The translations under genes were made by a program, and so were the position numbers. A DNA stretch of 64,000 nt from Paraburkholderia sp. (GTDB taxonomy: Bacteria; Pseudomonadota; Gammaproteobacteria; Burkholderiales; Burkholderiaceae), in NCBI GenBank assembly GCA_004322045.1, contig SCRN01000026.1, positions 26,145 to 90,144 of the forward strand. The letters are read 5' to 3'. Below the pieces are notes generated by a model. The model was given only the letters and a program-made list of their open reading frames with translations. It did not search any database and had not been told where the DNA came from. This document shows positions 56,880 through 64,000 of the stretch, piece after piece (positions within the stretch are counted from its first letter, which is position 1; each line of letters opens with the position of its first letter).

Positions 56880-57187
56880 GGCGCTACACTTGGCGGGACA
56901 GCAGCGTGAGTCCTACTGACTCAGGCGGCAGGTGGGGAACCCCCTTGGGGACGGACGGTAGGGCGGGCGGGGCGCATCTCGTTATTCGGCCGCATCGAGG
57001 CCCCTAGCTTTGTTCTTCGCGCGCCAGCCCCATGCCTCAGAGCCGGGGGCGCAAGACATAACGCGGCGTTATCAACGGCCGGGCACCGGCTGTTGATAAT
57101 GGCCGCGTTATGTTCAATCGGCTGATGACCGACAGCCCGAAGGGATGGCGGGCAGCAGACGATTTACCCCCGGCCCTTCGTTACCCT
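56880..57187. other. Region upstream of the integrase, with a 56-bp imperfect palindrome
   Basis: No gene is evident. At 57057-57112 lies a near-complete palindrome whose arms begin CATAACGCGGC and end GCCGCGTTATG, with inner GTTATCAAC/GTTGATAA arms. It lacks a following T-run, so it is not a terminator. Structured single-stranded sites of this kind occur as recombination sites (attC-like), but integron consensus boxes are not met. Confidence 0.55.
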
Positions 57188-57342
57188 CGGCCCAGCGGGC
57201 CGCACGAACCCTCTTCCTCACATCATCGGGCCCACTGGCCCGCACAACCCCTTCGTTCCCAATCCTGGCCCACGGCCAGGATTTCCGGGCCGCTCCGGAC
57301 CGGCACTTCTTCATTCGTCAAGGTATCGGGCCGCATGGCCCG
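57188..57342. repeat. Row of five short GGCC-stem hairpins
   Basis: Palindromes are CGGCCCAGCGGGCCG (57188-57202), CGGGCCCACTGGCCCG (57227-57242), CCTGGCCCACGGCCAGG (57264-57280), a one-mismatch copy at 57285-57303, and CGGGCCGCATGGCCCG (57327-57342). Spacing is about 20-40 bp, and four of the five are followed by CAC. They lie between the integrase region and symE. Function unknown. Confidence 0.7.
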
Positions 57343-57534
57343 CACTGCTTTACCCAGCGTCCTAGGCCGTTCGACTAATGGTTAGGACTACTGATTTTTA
57401 ATACAATCAAAGACTTAACATCACCGATAACAGGAGAACGGCTACCCCTTCCATCGCCGTAAACGCAGCGCGGGCCGCATGGGCTGCAACCCAGACGACC
57501 CGCTGACCACCATCAACTCGTACGAGGAGTCGAT

Positions 57535-57765
57535 ATGGCTGACGCCAATCTTAACGCACGTCCCGCTCATCCAGAGCGACATGTCACCATTCAGCAGTCG
57601 TGGCGCTATCGCCAATGGAAGCCCAACCGCAGCTACCGTACCGACCCGCCGCTCTTCCCCTGGTTCAAGGTCTCAGGCCGCTGGCTTGAAGAAGCCGGCT
57701 TCATGCCTCGCCAACGACTCAAGATCGAAGTCCAACTCGGCAAGCTCGTCATCACGCATGCCTGA
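57535..57765 (+). CDS. symE: SymE family toxin of a type I toxin-antitoxin system
   Basis: 76 residues from ATG 57535 with GAGGAG upstream. The C-terminal half PPLFPWFKVSGRWLEEAGFM and RQRLKIEVQLGKLVITH is the SymE AbrB-like fold. In E. coli SymE is SOS-induced, affects nucleoid DNA and RNA, and is silenced by the antisense RNA SymR. A matching antisense RNA promoter could not be identified here. Plausible plus-strand promoter sequence lies near 57400 (TACAAT). Confidence 0.85.
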   Translation: MADANLNARPAHPERHVTIQQSWRYRQWKPNRSYRTDPPLFPWFKVSGRWLEEAGFMPRQRLKIEVQLGKLVITHA

Positions 57766-57829
57766 GTGAACTTGCAGGCGGAGAACCCGGCCAACACCGG
57801 ATTCTCTGCCAGTCTAAGGATGCAGGCAG

Positions 57830-58288
57830 TTAGCCCTGCTCTAAAAGCTCGGAGCGAACATGTTTCGCCAATCCAAGCAGATCGACGTACGCCTTTTTTG
57901 ATAGCTCCGGATGTCTCTCTTCGATATAGCGCGCGACATCGCGAGCACCATGCGCCTCGGCCTCCGTCTTCAATTCATCAACAAATTTCGGTGTGATCAC
58001 CCAATTCGTACCGGGCAAGGCAATCCTTTCGTGCCCGAACATATGCCATCGCACGCTTCCTTTGTAGCCTTCGACCGCAGCCTTGAGCCTAGACACTGTC
58101 TCTCGATTGTCTGACCGAAACCTCACTGTCGTGAACGGTGGCAGCCCTGAATGGTCTTCATGAAGCACCTCCCCGTTTTTCATGACGATGTGTACCGTTC
58201 GATGACGGCATTTTCTCCACTCCAAGTCTGCATACTCCACGATCACCAAGAGTAGCTCGTCCCCCTCAGCCATCTTCGACTCAATCAT
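57830..58288 (-). CDS. Putative immunity protein for the CdiA-CT toxin
   Basis: 152 residues from ATG 58286-58288, whose A overlaps the cdiA stop (ATGA), with GGGGGTGA just upstream. No known domain is recognised. It is soluble, with a beta-rich start (ELLLVIVEYADLEWRKCRH, VHIVMKNGEVLHED) and helical end. Being the small gene directly after a CdiA-type toxin end is the standard position of CdiI, so the call rests on position. Confidence 0.75.
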   Translation of the reverse strand: MIESKMAEGDELLLVIVEYADLEWRKCRHRTVHIVMKNGEVLHEDHSGLPPFTTVRFRSDNRETVSRLKAAVEGYKGSVRWHMFGHERIALPGTNWVITPKFVDELKTEAEAHGARDVARYIEERHPELSKKAYVDLLGLAKHVRSELLEQG

Positions 58289-61200
58289 TTCACCCCCTTT
58301 ACCACCGAGATAGAGATTCCGCCGGGGTTCGTATTTGTGATTGACTGAAGCCAATCGCCCTTCGGTATGGGTGTCGAAGACACCCGCGGATCATAGACAT
58401 ACTGACCGTCAGTGTAGACCTGGTGATAGGACTGTCCAGTTTCCAACGCCCCATTTTCATAAACGTTCAGATTGTTCGGCGTAGCCGGCGCAACCTCGAT
58501 AACCTGGCCTTGGCCACCCGCCGCACGGTATAGGTAGCTCGCAATATCAGAGCAATCCCCGCACCGCGTATCGGCGACCATCGTTTGCATCTGTGAACTG
58601 CTCATAGCATTCACAACTGTCGAGTTCGGCGGATAGTCCGGGTTCGGTGCGCGCACCGGCCGATTCATCCCTGGCAAGGTTGGCGAACTATCTCCGGCAC
58701 CATTCGTGACGCCTTGCTCAGTGACTGAACTGCTACTGTCGTTGCCACTCGACTGAATCGGCGTACCGGCAGGCGCAATCGGCGACGTGCCACCAGTTAA
58801 TGGCGATGCCGCCTGCCCCGTTCCGATCCCCGGTCCCACAGGCGCCAGATCCGGACCAGCCGTCGGCGAGCCTCCCCCAGCACCCGACACCGCAGTCACC
58901 CCGTTCGCAACACCTTGGGCAGCAAGGTCGGAGGGAGACTGCGACATCTTCTGCTGCACACCTGATTGCGCTAGGCCGCCGAACTGGCCGACCCAATTCT
59001 CGATAGACCCAACGGGGTCGCCGTAGGTGTCCTTGAACCAGTCGCCGACTGCGCTCGCGAACGCCCCGGCCTTCGACAGCAGCCCACCGTTTTCGGCGCT
59101 GTTCTTCACGTCGCCTGGTGCCCCGGAATTGTTCAGCGCCTCGTTCTGTGCCGCCGTCGCCCCTCCCTTCGCATTCGCACCGGCCAATCCAGCCAGGCCT
59201 CCACCCAGCAACGATGCAAAGCCCGCCAACGCAGCCTGCTGGCCCGAGCTTAGATTCGCCCCTGTCGGGTCGATCGCCTTGATAAAGTCCGGTGAAAACG
59301 CCGCGCTAGCCGCTCCCCCAATTGCCCCACCCGCACACCCCGTTCCCAACGCCGCCGAACTCGCGCAGCCCAACAGAGCATGAAGTCCAATGCTCTCAAA
59401 CGAGCCCCCCGGCACGTTCGCACCAATCGCACCCGCTCCGATCGCCGCGATATCCATGATCGCATTCGCTTCAAATGCCGAAGCGAAGCTGCCTCCCCCG
59501 AGTGCCGTCTGGATCCCCGCGGTCACCGCGCTATGCTCGCCAACTTGAACCGCAGCCGCGCCGATGTTCTGCAGCGTCGCCCCCACGTTCGCGCCGATCA
59601 GGTTCGAACCCATGCCACTGAAGTTGGCCGCCGGAACCACTTCCGCCGTCGCGTACGCTACCGCCCCCGCCTCCAACACGTCGCCGAGCCGAATCCCTCG
59701 ATCGCTACCGGCCTCGCTCACCGCCGTGGTCATCATCATCAACGCCCACAGCGGAACACCCATCATCTGCATCGCGGTCGATACCACCATCATCGCGAGC
59801 TGATTCGAAGAGAAGCTTCCCCCTTCCTTCACAAAGTCGGTATGCAGATGGTCGCTAACCGTGGTCTGCGTGAAGTCGCTACCCAAACGCTGTTGCAGCG
59901 TCGCCAGGACCAGCTTCGTCCCGGCCTCATTCACCGTCCCATCCGCGCCGAGCTGCTGCAGCGCCCCGCCAATCTGCTGCAACGCCTGCACGTTCAAGCT
60001 CATGTTTGCGGCACTCATGAACCCGCCGGGCTGTACCTGGGTGCCGGTCGTCTCCTCGTATCCTGCTTCCTTGATGTAGTGCCAGATCTGCCCCACGTCC
60101 ACTTGATTCGCTTGGTTGGTCAGCGTGCCGGTGTTCACCGCCAGCGATCCATCCGAAGTGATCGTGCCCGTGTTCAGCACGCTACCGCCGGTGTCCTTAC
60201 TGCCGAAATTCAGCTTGATGCTGTCGCTCGCGACAATGTTCCCGTCCGCCGACAAAGCAGACGTATTCGCCGGCAAGTACACCTGCGGCATCAATGCCGT
60301 CACCGTCGGACACGTCGCCGTACCGGCCGCCGTGCACCCAGGCTCCGGCACCGTCTGCTCCACGTACCACAGCATCGGCTGCGTCAGCTCGCCGATTTGC
60401 TGCTGCGTCAGCGCTTGACCCAATTGAATGTCGTTCGCCTTTGCATATTCCGTCGCATTGGCGTACAGCAGCAGCTTCTCTTGGTCGGTTACCGAGAGCT
60501 GAAGCTGGCTGTCGGTCGACAACCCACTGACGAACGTCGCCTGCCCCGTCTGCTTTAGCGCCGCAGTCTGCAACGCTGCGTCTTCCGCCTGCGGGTTGTA
60601 GTAGAACAGCGACGTGCTCGGTTGAAGGTTCGACGGCAGATTCGAAAGCAGCAATTGCGGCGTCACAGGGTCAAGCGTCGTCCCCGTGCCGTCCAAGACG
60701 TAGTCGATGCCCGAGCCAGGACTCGCTTGCGCCCCTTGGGTCGTCTTCATCTGCGTCAGGGAATAGCCCCCCAACGTCGCTGGGATCGACAGGTTCAAAC
60801 CACCCGATGCCGGCGCAAGGCTGATCACCTGCGGCGGGTTGCCCACGATAGGCGTGTATGTGTTCGACTTCGTGATGCCGTTCGCTAGATTCGTCCCCGT
60901 GAGTGATACCGATTGGCCGATCACGTTGCCCACGTTGACGATCTGTCCACCAGAGGTGACCGTCAAATTCGGCGCTTGGATCGCCGCCGCGATGTTGCCT
61001 ACAGGGGTCGGCGGATCGATCACACCGCCCACGTTCGTATAGGCGTTTCCGTAAAGCGCCGTGCACTCGGCCGCACTGCCGCAGCCCCATACTTCGTGGC
61101 GCTTGTCGGGGCTGAAGACCGACGTCTCTTGCACCCAGTGCGAATGCCAATATGCATTCAACGTCTGCTGCTGGTTGACGACCGGGCCAGCGACGTTGAT

Positions 61201-61428
61201 CGTGGCATTTACACCCGCGGTAATCAAGCTGCCGACGTTCGTCAATGTGCCGGCTTGGATATCGAGGTTATGCCCCGCACTGATAACCGATGAGTCGCCC
61301 GATTGCTGGTCGACGTAACCCTCGCAGTAACTCTCCTTGTAGCCGCCCTCTGACATTCCTACCAGTTTCCCCGCCTCCGCTCTCCAACTACATTGCGCGC
61401 ATACCCCAAACGCGCGCTTGTTATCCAC
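58285..61428 (-). CDS. CdiA-type contact-dependent inhibition protein, N-terminally truncated
   Basis: 1047 residues, against some 3000 for whole CdiA. There is no signal peptide, TPS domain or long FHA repeat region; a TGA lies three codons before the GTG at 61428. Present are FHA-like repeats (about 45-110), the hemagglutinin segment ALTQQQIGELTQPMLWYVEQ, a Gly/Ala-rich pretoxin region, and a C-terminal toxin (about 950-1047). The toxin shows RCGDCSDIASYLYR and YHQVYTDGQYVYDPR, a Cys-His-Asp order fitting papain-fold toxins. Without its N-terminus it is unlikely to be exported, so it may be a relic or toxin reservoir. Confidence 0.82.
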   Translation of the reverse strand: MDNKRAFGVCAQCSWRAEAGKLVGMSEGGYKESYCEGYVDQQSGDSSVISAGHNLDIQAGTLTNVGSLITAGVNATINVAGPVVNQQQTLNAYWHSHWVQETSVFSPDKRHEVWGCGSAAECTALYGNAYTNVGGVIDPPTPVGNIAAAIQAPNLTVTSGGQIVNVGNVIGQSVSLTGTNLANGITKSNTYTPIVGNPPQVISLAPASGGLNLSIPATLGGYSLTQMKTTQGAQASPGSGIDYVLDGTGTTLDPVTPQLLLSNLPSNLQPSTSLFYYNPQAEDAALQTAALKQTGQATFVSGLSTDSQLQLSVTDQEKLLLYANATEYAKANDIQLGQALTQQQIGELTQPMLWYVEQTVPEPGCTAAGTATCPTVTALMPQVYLPANTSALSADGNIVASDSIKLNFGSKDTGGSVLNTGTITSDGSLAVNTGTLTNQANQVDVGQIWHYIKEAGYEETTGTQVQPGGFMSAANMSLNVQALQQIGGALQQLGADGTVNEAGTKLVLATLQQRLGSDFTQTTVSDHLHTDFVKEGGSFSSNQLAMMVVSTAMQMMGVPLWALMMMTTAVSEAGSDRGIRLGDVLEAGAVAYATAEVVPAANFSGMGSNLIGANVGATLQNIGAAAVQVGEHSAVTAGIQTALGGGSFASAFEANAIMDIAAIGAGAIGANVPGGSFESIGLHALLGCASSAALGTGCAGGAIGGAASAAFSPDFIKAIDPTGANLSSGQQAALAGFASLLGGGLAGLAGANAKGGATAAQNEALNNSGAPGDVKNSAENGGLLSKAGAFASAVGDWFKDTYGDPVGSIENWVGQFGGLAQSGVQQKMSQSPSDLAAQGVANGVTAVSGAGGGSPTAGPDLAPVGPGIGTGQAASPLTGGTSPIAPAGTPIQSSGNDSSSSVTEQGVTNGAGDSSPTLPGMNRPVRAPNPDYPPNSTVVNAMSSSQMQTMVADTRCGDCSDIASYLYRAAGGQGQVIEVAPATPNNLNVYENGALETGQSYHQVYTDGQYVYDPRVSSTPIPKGDWLQSITNTNPGGISISVVKGVK

Positions 61429-61500
61429 CCAGCCTCAACCGCCGATTCACTCACCCACTCTTCGATCCATTCGATCGTCTCTCCCTACCAGGAGGCCACC

Positions 61501-61914
61501 TTGACTCTCGCACCCGGCCTGAAAGCCAAAGCCAGTTATCGCGTCGACACCCTCTCTCTCGCCGACCAATGGGGCGGCGAAGCGCACGCGCTAGCCAGCC
61601 CGATCATGATCATCTTCATCGAGCAAACCTGCATGAAAGCAACCGACCACCTGCTCCCCCCCGATCTCATGACGGTCGGCTACTACTTCGAAATCAAGCA
61701 CCAACAGCCCACGCCACCGGAGTGGGAAGTCACCGTCGACGCCGAACTCATCCGCGTCGACGATCGCATGATGACTTACCGAGTCACCGTGCACGATGCC
61801 GCGGGCGTCGTTGGAGAAGGCCTGCATAGCCGTTGCGCCGTGTCGCGCGCCGGCTTCCACGAGCGGCTCGAACGACGTCGCGCGAACGCCGTCCACGCCG
61901 TATGCGCGACATAG
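61501..61914 (+). CDS. Thioesterase, FlK-like hotdog protein
   Basis: 137 residues from TTG 61501, preceded by AGGAGG with five bases of spacing, which decides the start over an upstream in-frame codon. FIEQTCMKATDHLLPPDLMT and GYYFEIKHQQPTPPEWEVTV follow the fluoroacetyl-CoA thioesterase-like pattern. It precedes a nitronate monooxygenase gene on the same strand by 48 nt. Substrate unknown. Confidence 0.83.
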   Translation: MTLAPGLKAKASYRVDTLSLADQWGGEAHALASPIMIIFIEQTCMKATDHLLPPDLMTVGYYFEIKHQQPTPPEWEVTVDAELIRVDDRMMTYRVTVHDAAGVVGEGLHSRCAVSRAGFHERLERRRANAVHAVCAT

Positions 61915-61962
61915 CGCGCCACACCCTCGCTGTTTCATCGAATCGTTCACCAAGGCCTCGTC

Positions 61963-62943
61963 ATGCTGCCCGCGCTCCTGCAATCACTTCGCATTCCCGT
62001 GATCGCATCGCCGATGTTGATCGCGAGCTATCCCGAACTCGTCCTCGCGCAATGCAAGGCGGGCATCGTCGGCGCGTTCCCGGCGCTCAATGCGCGCCCG
62101 GCCGCTCGTCTCGCGGACTGGCTCGCCCAGATCGACGAAACGCTGATTCGATATCGAGCCGACCACCCCGGCGCGCGCGTCGGCCCCTATGCCGTCAATC
62201 AGATTTGTCACGCGTCGAATGAGCGACTCGAGGCTGACATGCGCATTTGCCTCGATCGTCGCGTGCCGCTGCTCATCACCAGCCTGCGCGCCCCGCCGCG
62301 CGAAATCGTCGACGAGATTCATCGATACGGTGGCGTGGTCATGCATGACGTCACCACCGTGCGTCACGCGCAGAAGGCCATCGAAGCCGGCGTCGATGGA
62401 CTGATCCTCGTCGCGGCAGGCGCGGGCGGCCACGCGGGGACGCTGTCGCCGTTCGCACTCGTCGGAGAAGTGCGGCGCATGTTCGATGGATGCCTCGTGC
62501 TTTCAGGCGCAATCGCCACCGGCGAAGCGATCGCAGCGGCGCTCGCGCTCGGCGCCGACGCCGCCTACATCGGGACGCGCTTCTTAGCGTCGCGAGAGGC
62601 GAACGTGGCGGCGCAATACAAACAAACGATCGTCGAAGCGCAGGCCGCCGATATCGTCTACACCGATGCATTCACCGGCGTGCCCGGCAACTATCTGCGC
62701 CAAAGCATCGAGGCGGCGGGCCTCGACCCGCACCGGCTGCCTCGCGCCGAAGACGCGGCCATCGACTTCTCCGGAAGCTCCGACGCCAAACAATGGCGCG
62801 ATATCTGGGGTGCGGGCCAAGGCGTCGGCGCCGTCGATGCGGTGCTCGACGTGGAAGAGATCGTCAGCCAACTAGACCGTGAACTTGCGATGGCGCGCAG
62901 GCGGCTCTCGCTCGCCGCTTCTCCCGCCACCATGGAGCCGTGA
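61963..62943 (+). CDS. Nitronate monooxygenase (2-nitropropane dioxygenase family)
   Basis: 326 residues, FMN-dependent TIM barrel. IPVIASPMLIASYPELVLAQ at the start, GLILVAAGAGGHAGTLSPFA with the catalytic His, and LSGAIATGEAIAAALALGAD with GTRFLASREAN for the FMN phosphate are all in place. It oxidises alkyl nitronates or related acids. The stop overlaps the start of the next gene (TGATG). Confidence 0.93.
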   Translation: MLPALLQSLRIPVIASPMLIASYPELVLAQCKAGIVGAFPALNARPAARLADWLAQIDETLIRYRADHPGARVGPYAVNQICHASNERLEADMRICLDRRVPLLITSLRAPPREIVDEIHRYGGVVMHDVTTVRHAQKAIEAGVDGLILVAAGAGGHAGTLSPFALVGEVRRMFDGCLVLSGAIATGEAIAAALALGADAAYIGTRFLASREANVAAQYKQTIVEAQAADIVYTDAFTGVPGNYLRQSIEAAGLDPHRLPRAEDAAIDFSGSSDAKQWRDIWGAGQGVGAVDAVLDVEEIVSQLDRELAMARRRLSLAASPATMEP

Positions 62944-64000
62944 TGAACTCGCCGTCAGCGCGCTCGACTGCCGATGCCGCTTCTGCGCCCGCCACAACCG
63001 GCACTGGTGAGCCAGTGCACCCTGCAATCGATCTCGCCGCTCGCCGCCGCCTCGCTTTCCGCTGGTTCGCGCTGGGCTTGCTCGTCACTGTCGTCGCCGG
63101 CGGCAGTTGGTGGTGGACTGAAGCGCGCAATCTCGAATCGACCGACGACGCTTACGTAGCAGGCGACGTCGTGCAGGTGTCCCCGCTCGTCGAAGGCACG
63201 GCCGTCGCCGTGTTCGCGCACGACACTGACACGGTGAAGGCAGGCGCGCCGCTCGTGCAAATCGACTCGACCGACGCGCGCGTCGCGCTCGACGCCGCCG
63301 TCGATGCACTGGCCCATGCCGTGCGCGACTATCGATCGGCCGGCGCCGACGCGCAGCACGAACGCGCGCAAATCAACTTACGCGAGGCCGATCTCGCACG
63401 CGCCGAGGACGATCTTCAGCGGCGCACCGCCATCGCAGCAGAAGGCGCAATCTCCAAAGAGGAGTTTCGACACGCGGGTCACGCCGTCAGCGTTGCGCAA
63501 GCGGCGCTCGATGCGCAACGCGCCGCCTATCGCGCCAGCGCGGCCCATATCGACGGCACGACGATCGCCTCGAACCCGCTCGTGAAGGAAGCGGCCGCAC
63601 ACGTGCGCAGCGCGGCGCTTGCATTGGCCCGCACGGTCGTGCGCGCGCCGGTTTCCGGCCGCGTCACGCGGCGCGTCGTCGAGGTCGGGCAGCACGTCGC
63701 GCCCGGCTCGCCGCTACTCGAAATCGTGCCGCTCGAGCGGGTGTGGGTCGACGCGAATTTCAAAGAGTCCCAACTCGAGCACATGCATCCCGGCCAAGCA
63801 GCGACGCTAACGTCCGATCTCTACGGGGGCGCACTCGTCTTTCACGGCACGATCGAAGGCTTCGAGGCCGGCACGGGGGCCGCTTTCGCCGCGTTGCCTG
63901 CACAGAACGCAACCGGCAACTGGATCAAGGTCGTGCAACGCGTACCCGTCCGCATCGCGCTCGATCCGCGCGAACTGCGCGCTCATCCGCTCTTGATCGG
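62943..64000 (+). CDS. HlyD family efflux adaptor, EmrA-like, truncated by the window edge
   Basis: 352 residues are visible from ATG 62943. The cytoplasmic start is followed by one membrane span (about 40-58), then the lipoyl segment TDDAYVAGDVVQVSPLVEGT, a coiled-coil hairpin (about 95-215), the second lipoyl half VRAPVSGRVTRRVVEVGQHV and a beta-barrel. It resembles EmrA, so an MFS transporter gene probably follows outside the window. It is translationally coupled to the nitronate monooxygenase gene. Confidence 0.9.
   Translation, partial: MNSPSARSTADAASAPATTGTGEPVHPAIDLAARRRLAFRWFALGLLVTVVAGGSWWWTEARNLESTDDAYVAGDVVQVSPLVEGTAVAVFAHDTDTVKAGAPLVQIDSTDARVALDAAVDALAHAVRDYRSAGADAQHERAQINLREADLARAEDDLQRRTAIAAEGAISKEEFRHAGHAVSVAQAALDAQRAAYRASAAHIDGTTIASNPLVKEAAAHVRSAALALARTVVRAPVSGRVTRRVVEVGQHVAPGSPLLEIVPLERVWVDANFKESQLEHMHPGQAATLTSDLYGGALVFHGTIEGFEAGTGAAFAALPAQNATGNWIKVVQRVPVRIALDPRELRAHPLLI

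Larger units (their letters stand above)
53215..57112. mobile_element. Integron-like cassette array with the attachment site inside the integrase gene
   Basis: From right to left on the minus strand: an integrase pseudogene, a HigBA-like cassette, an RHH/RelE cassette and a DUF29 cassette. Each of the two internal boundaries carries a copy of the last ~200 bp of the integrase gene, and homology to the real gene begins at the same point, GCTGGAGAACGG. Each cassette ends in a related stem-loop element (53215-53330, 54144-54265, 55026-55150). Cassettes are about 0.9-1.1 kb. I infer serial site-specific insertion into the 3' part of int. The outer boundaries are approximate. Confidence 0.7.

Noticed and set aside
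57057..57112. A classical integron attC site
   Set aside because: It is a good hairpin, but the R box consensus (RYYYAAC/GTTRRRY) is not met and no IntI-specific domain is present in the recombinase.
57188..57342. CRISPR array
   Set aside because: Units are 15-19 bp palindromes with irregular 20-40 bp spacing and differing sequence; no cas genes are present.
57110..57385. A 91-residue reading frame over the hairpin row
   Set aside because: It is built from the GGCC palindromes, has no ribosome site and no protein-like composition.

Overview
The window is high-GC DNA with the gene content and codon use of a Burkholderiaceae chromosome, most like Paraburkholderia or Trinickia. Supporting genes include a DUF1254/DUF1214 lipoprotein, a DUF748 protein, a Pat-like acyl-CoA synthetase/acetyltransferase, a CdiA fragment and a SymE toxin. 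I saw no rRNA, tRNA or CRISPR array. Most of the sequence is ordinary chromosome. Two accessory regions, about 37.1-40.8 kb and 53.2-61.4 kb, carry most of the unusual signal.

Layout: 0-3.4 kb holds an amidase fragment, azoR and a nucleobase-type permease/creatininase operon. 3.4-9.7 kb is a four-gene polyamine-type ABC importer with a divergent MocR regulator. 9.7-15.1 kb holds a DUF748 envelope giant and a DUF1254/DUF1214 lipoprotein. 15.4-17.8 kb is a CopA-type copper ATPase behind a clear CueR-type promoter. 17.9-26.2 kb holds a single-membrane-span protein, an AGE-family epimerase, a chemoreceptor, a PaaI thioesterase, a hypothetical protein and the Pat-like protein. 26.3-36.7 kb is two back-to-back efflux systems: a five-gene YbhGFSR-type ABC-2 exporter, and divergently a MacA-MacB-outer-membrane-factor set. 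After the first accessory region come prfC, ugd, a protein with an IS5-type transposase N-terminus, a DUF3501/Fe-S protein/rubrerythrin operon, an acyl-CoA dehydrogenase and a GH3 beta-glucosidase. The window ends with a thioesterase, a nitronate monooxygenase and an EmrA-like adaptor cut by the edge.

Accessory region 1 (37148-40822) is a transposon without a transposase. It has 23-bp near-perfect terminal inverted repeats starting TGTGACGTTA, three further repeat sites inside each end, and an exact 5-bp duplication (CCCTA) on both sides. This is Tn7-like end architecture. It sits immediately 3' of prfC. Its cargo is an AbiE toxin-antitoxin pair, with the toxin gene frameshifted, and one unrecognised 342-residue protein.

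Accessory region 2 (about 53.2-57.1 kb) looks like a small integron-like cassette array whose insertion site lies inside the integrase gene. A tyrosine recombinase pseudogene is followed by three cassettes in the same orientation: a HigBA-like pair, an RHH/RelE pair, and DUF29. Between cassettes the 3' end of the integrase gene is repeated. Each repeat starts at the same sequence (GCTGGAGAACGG), and each cassette ends in a similar stem-loop element. I infer that each insertion replaced the 3' end of int and pushed the old 3' end downstream. Next to it lie a large palindrome, a row of GGCC-stem hairpins, symE, and a truncated cdiA with a papain-fold-like toxin end and a putative immunity gene.
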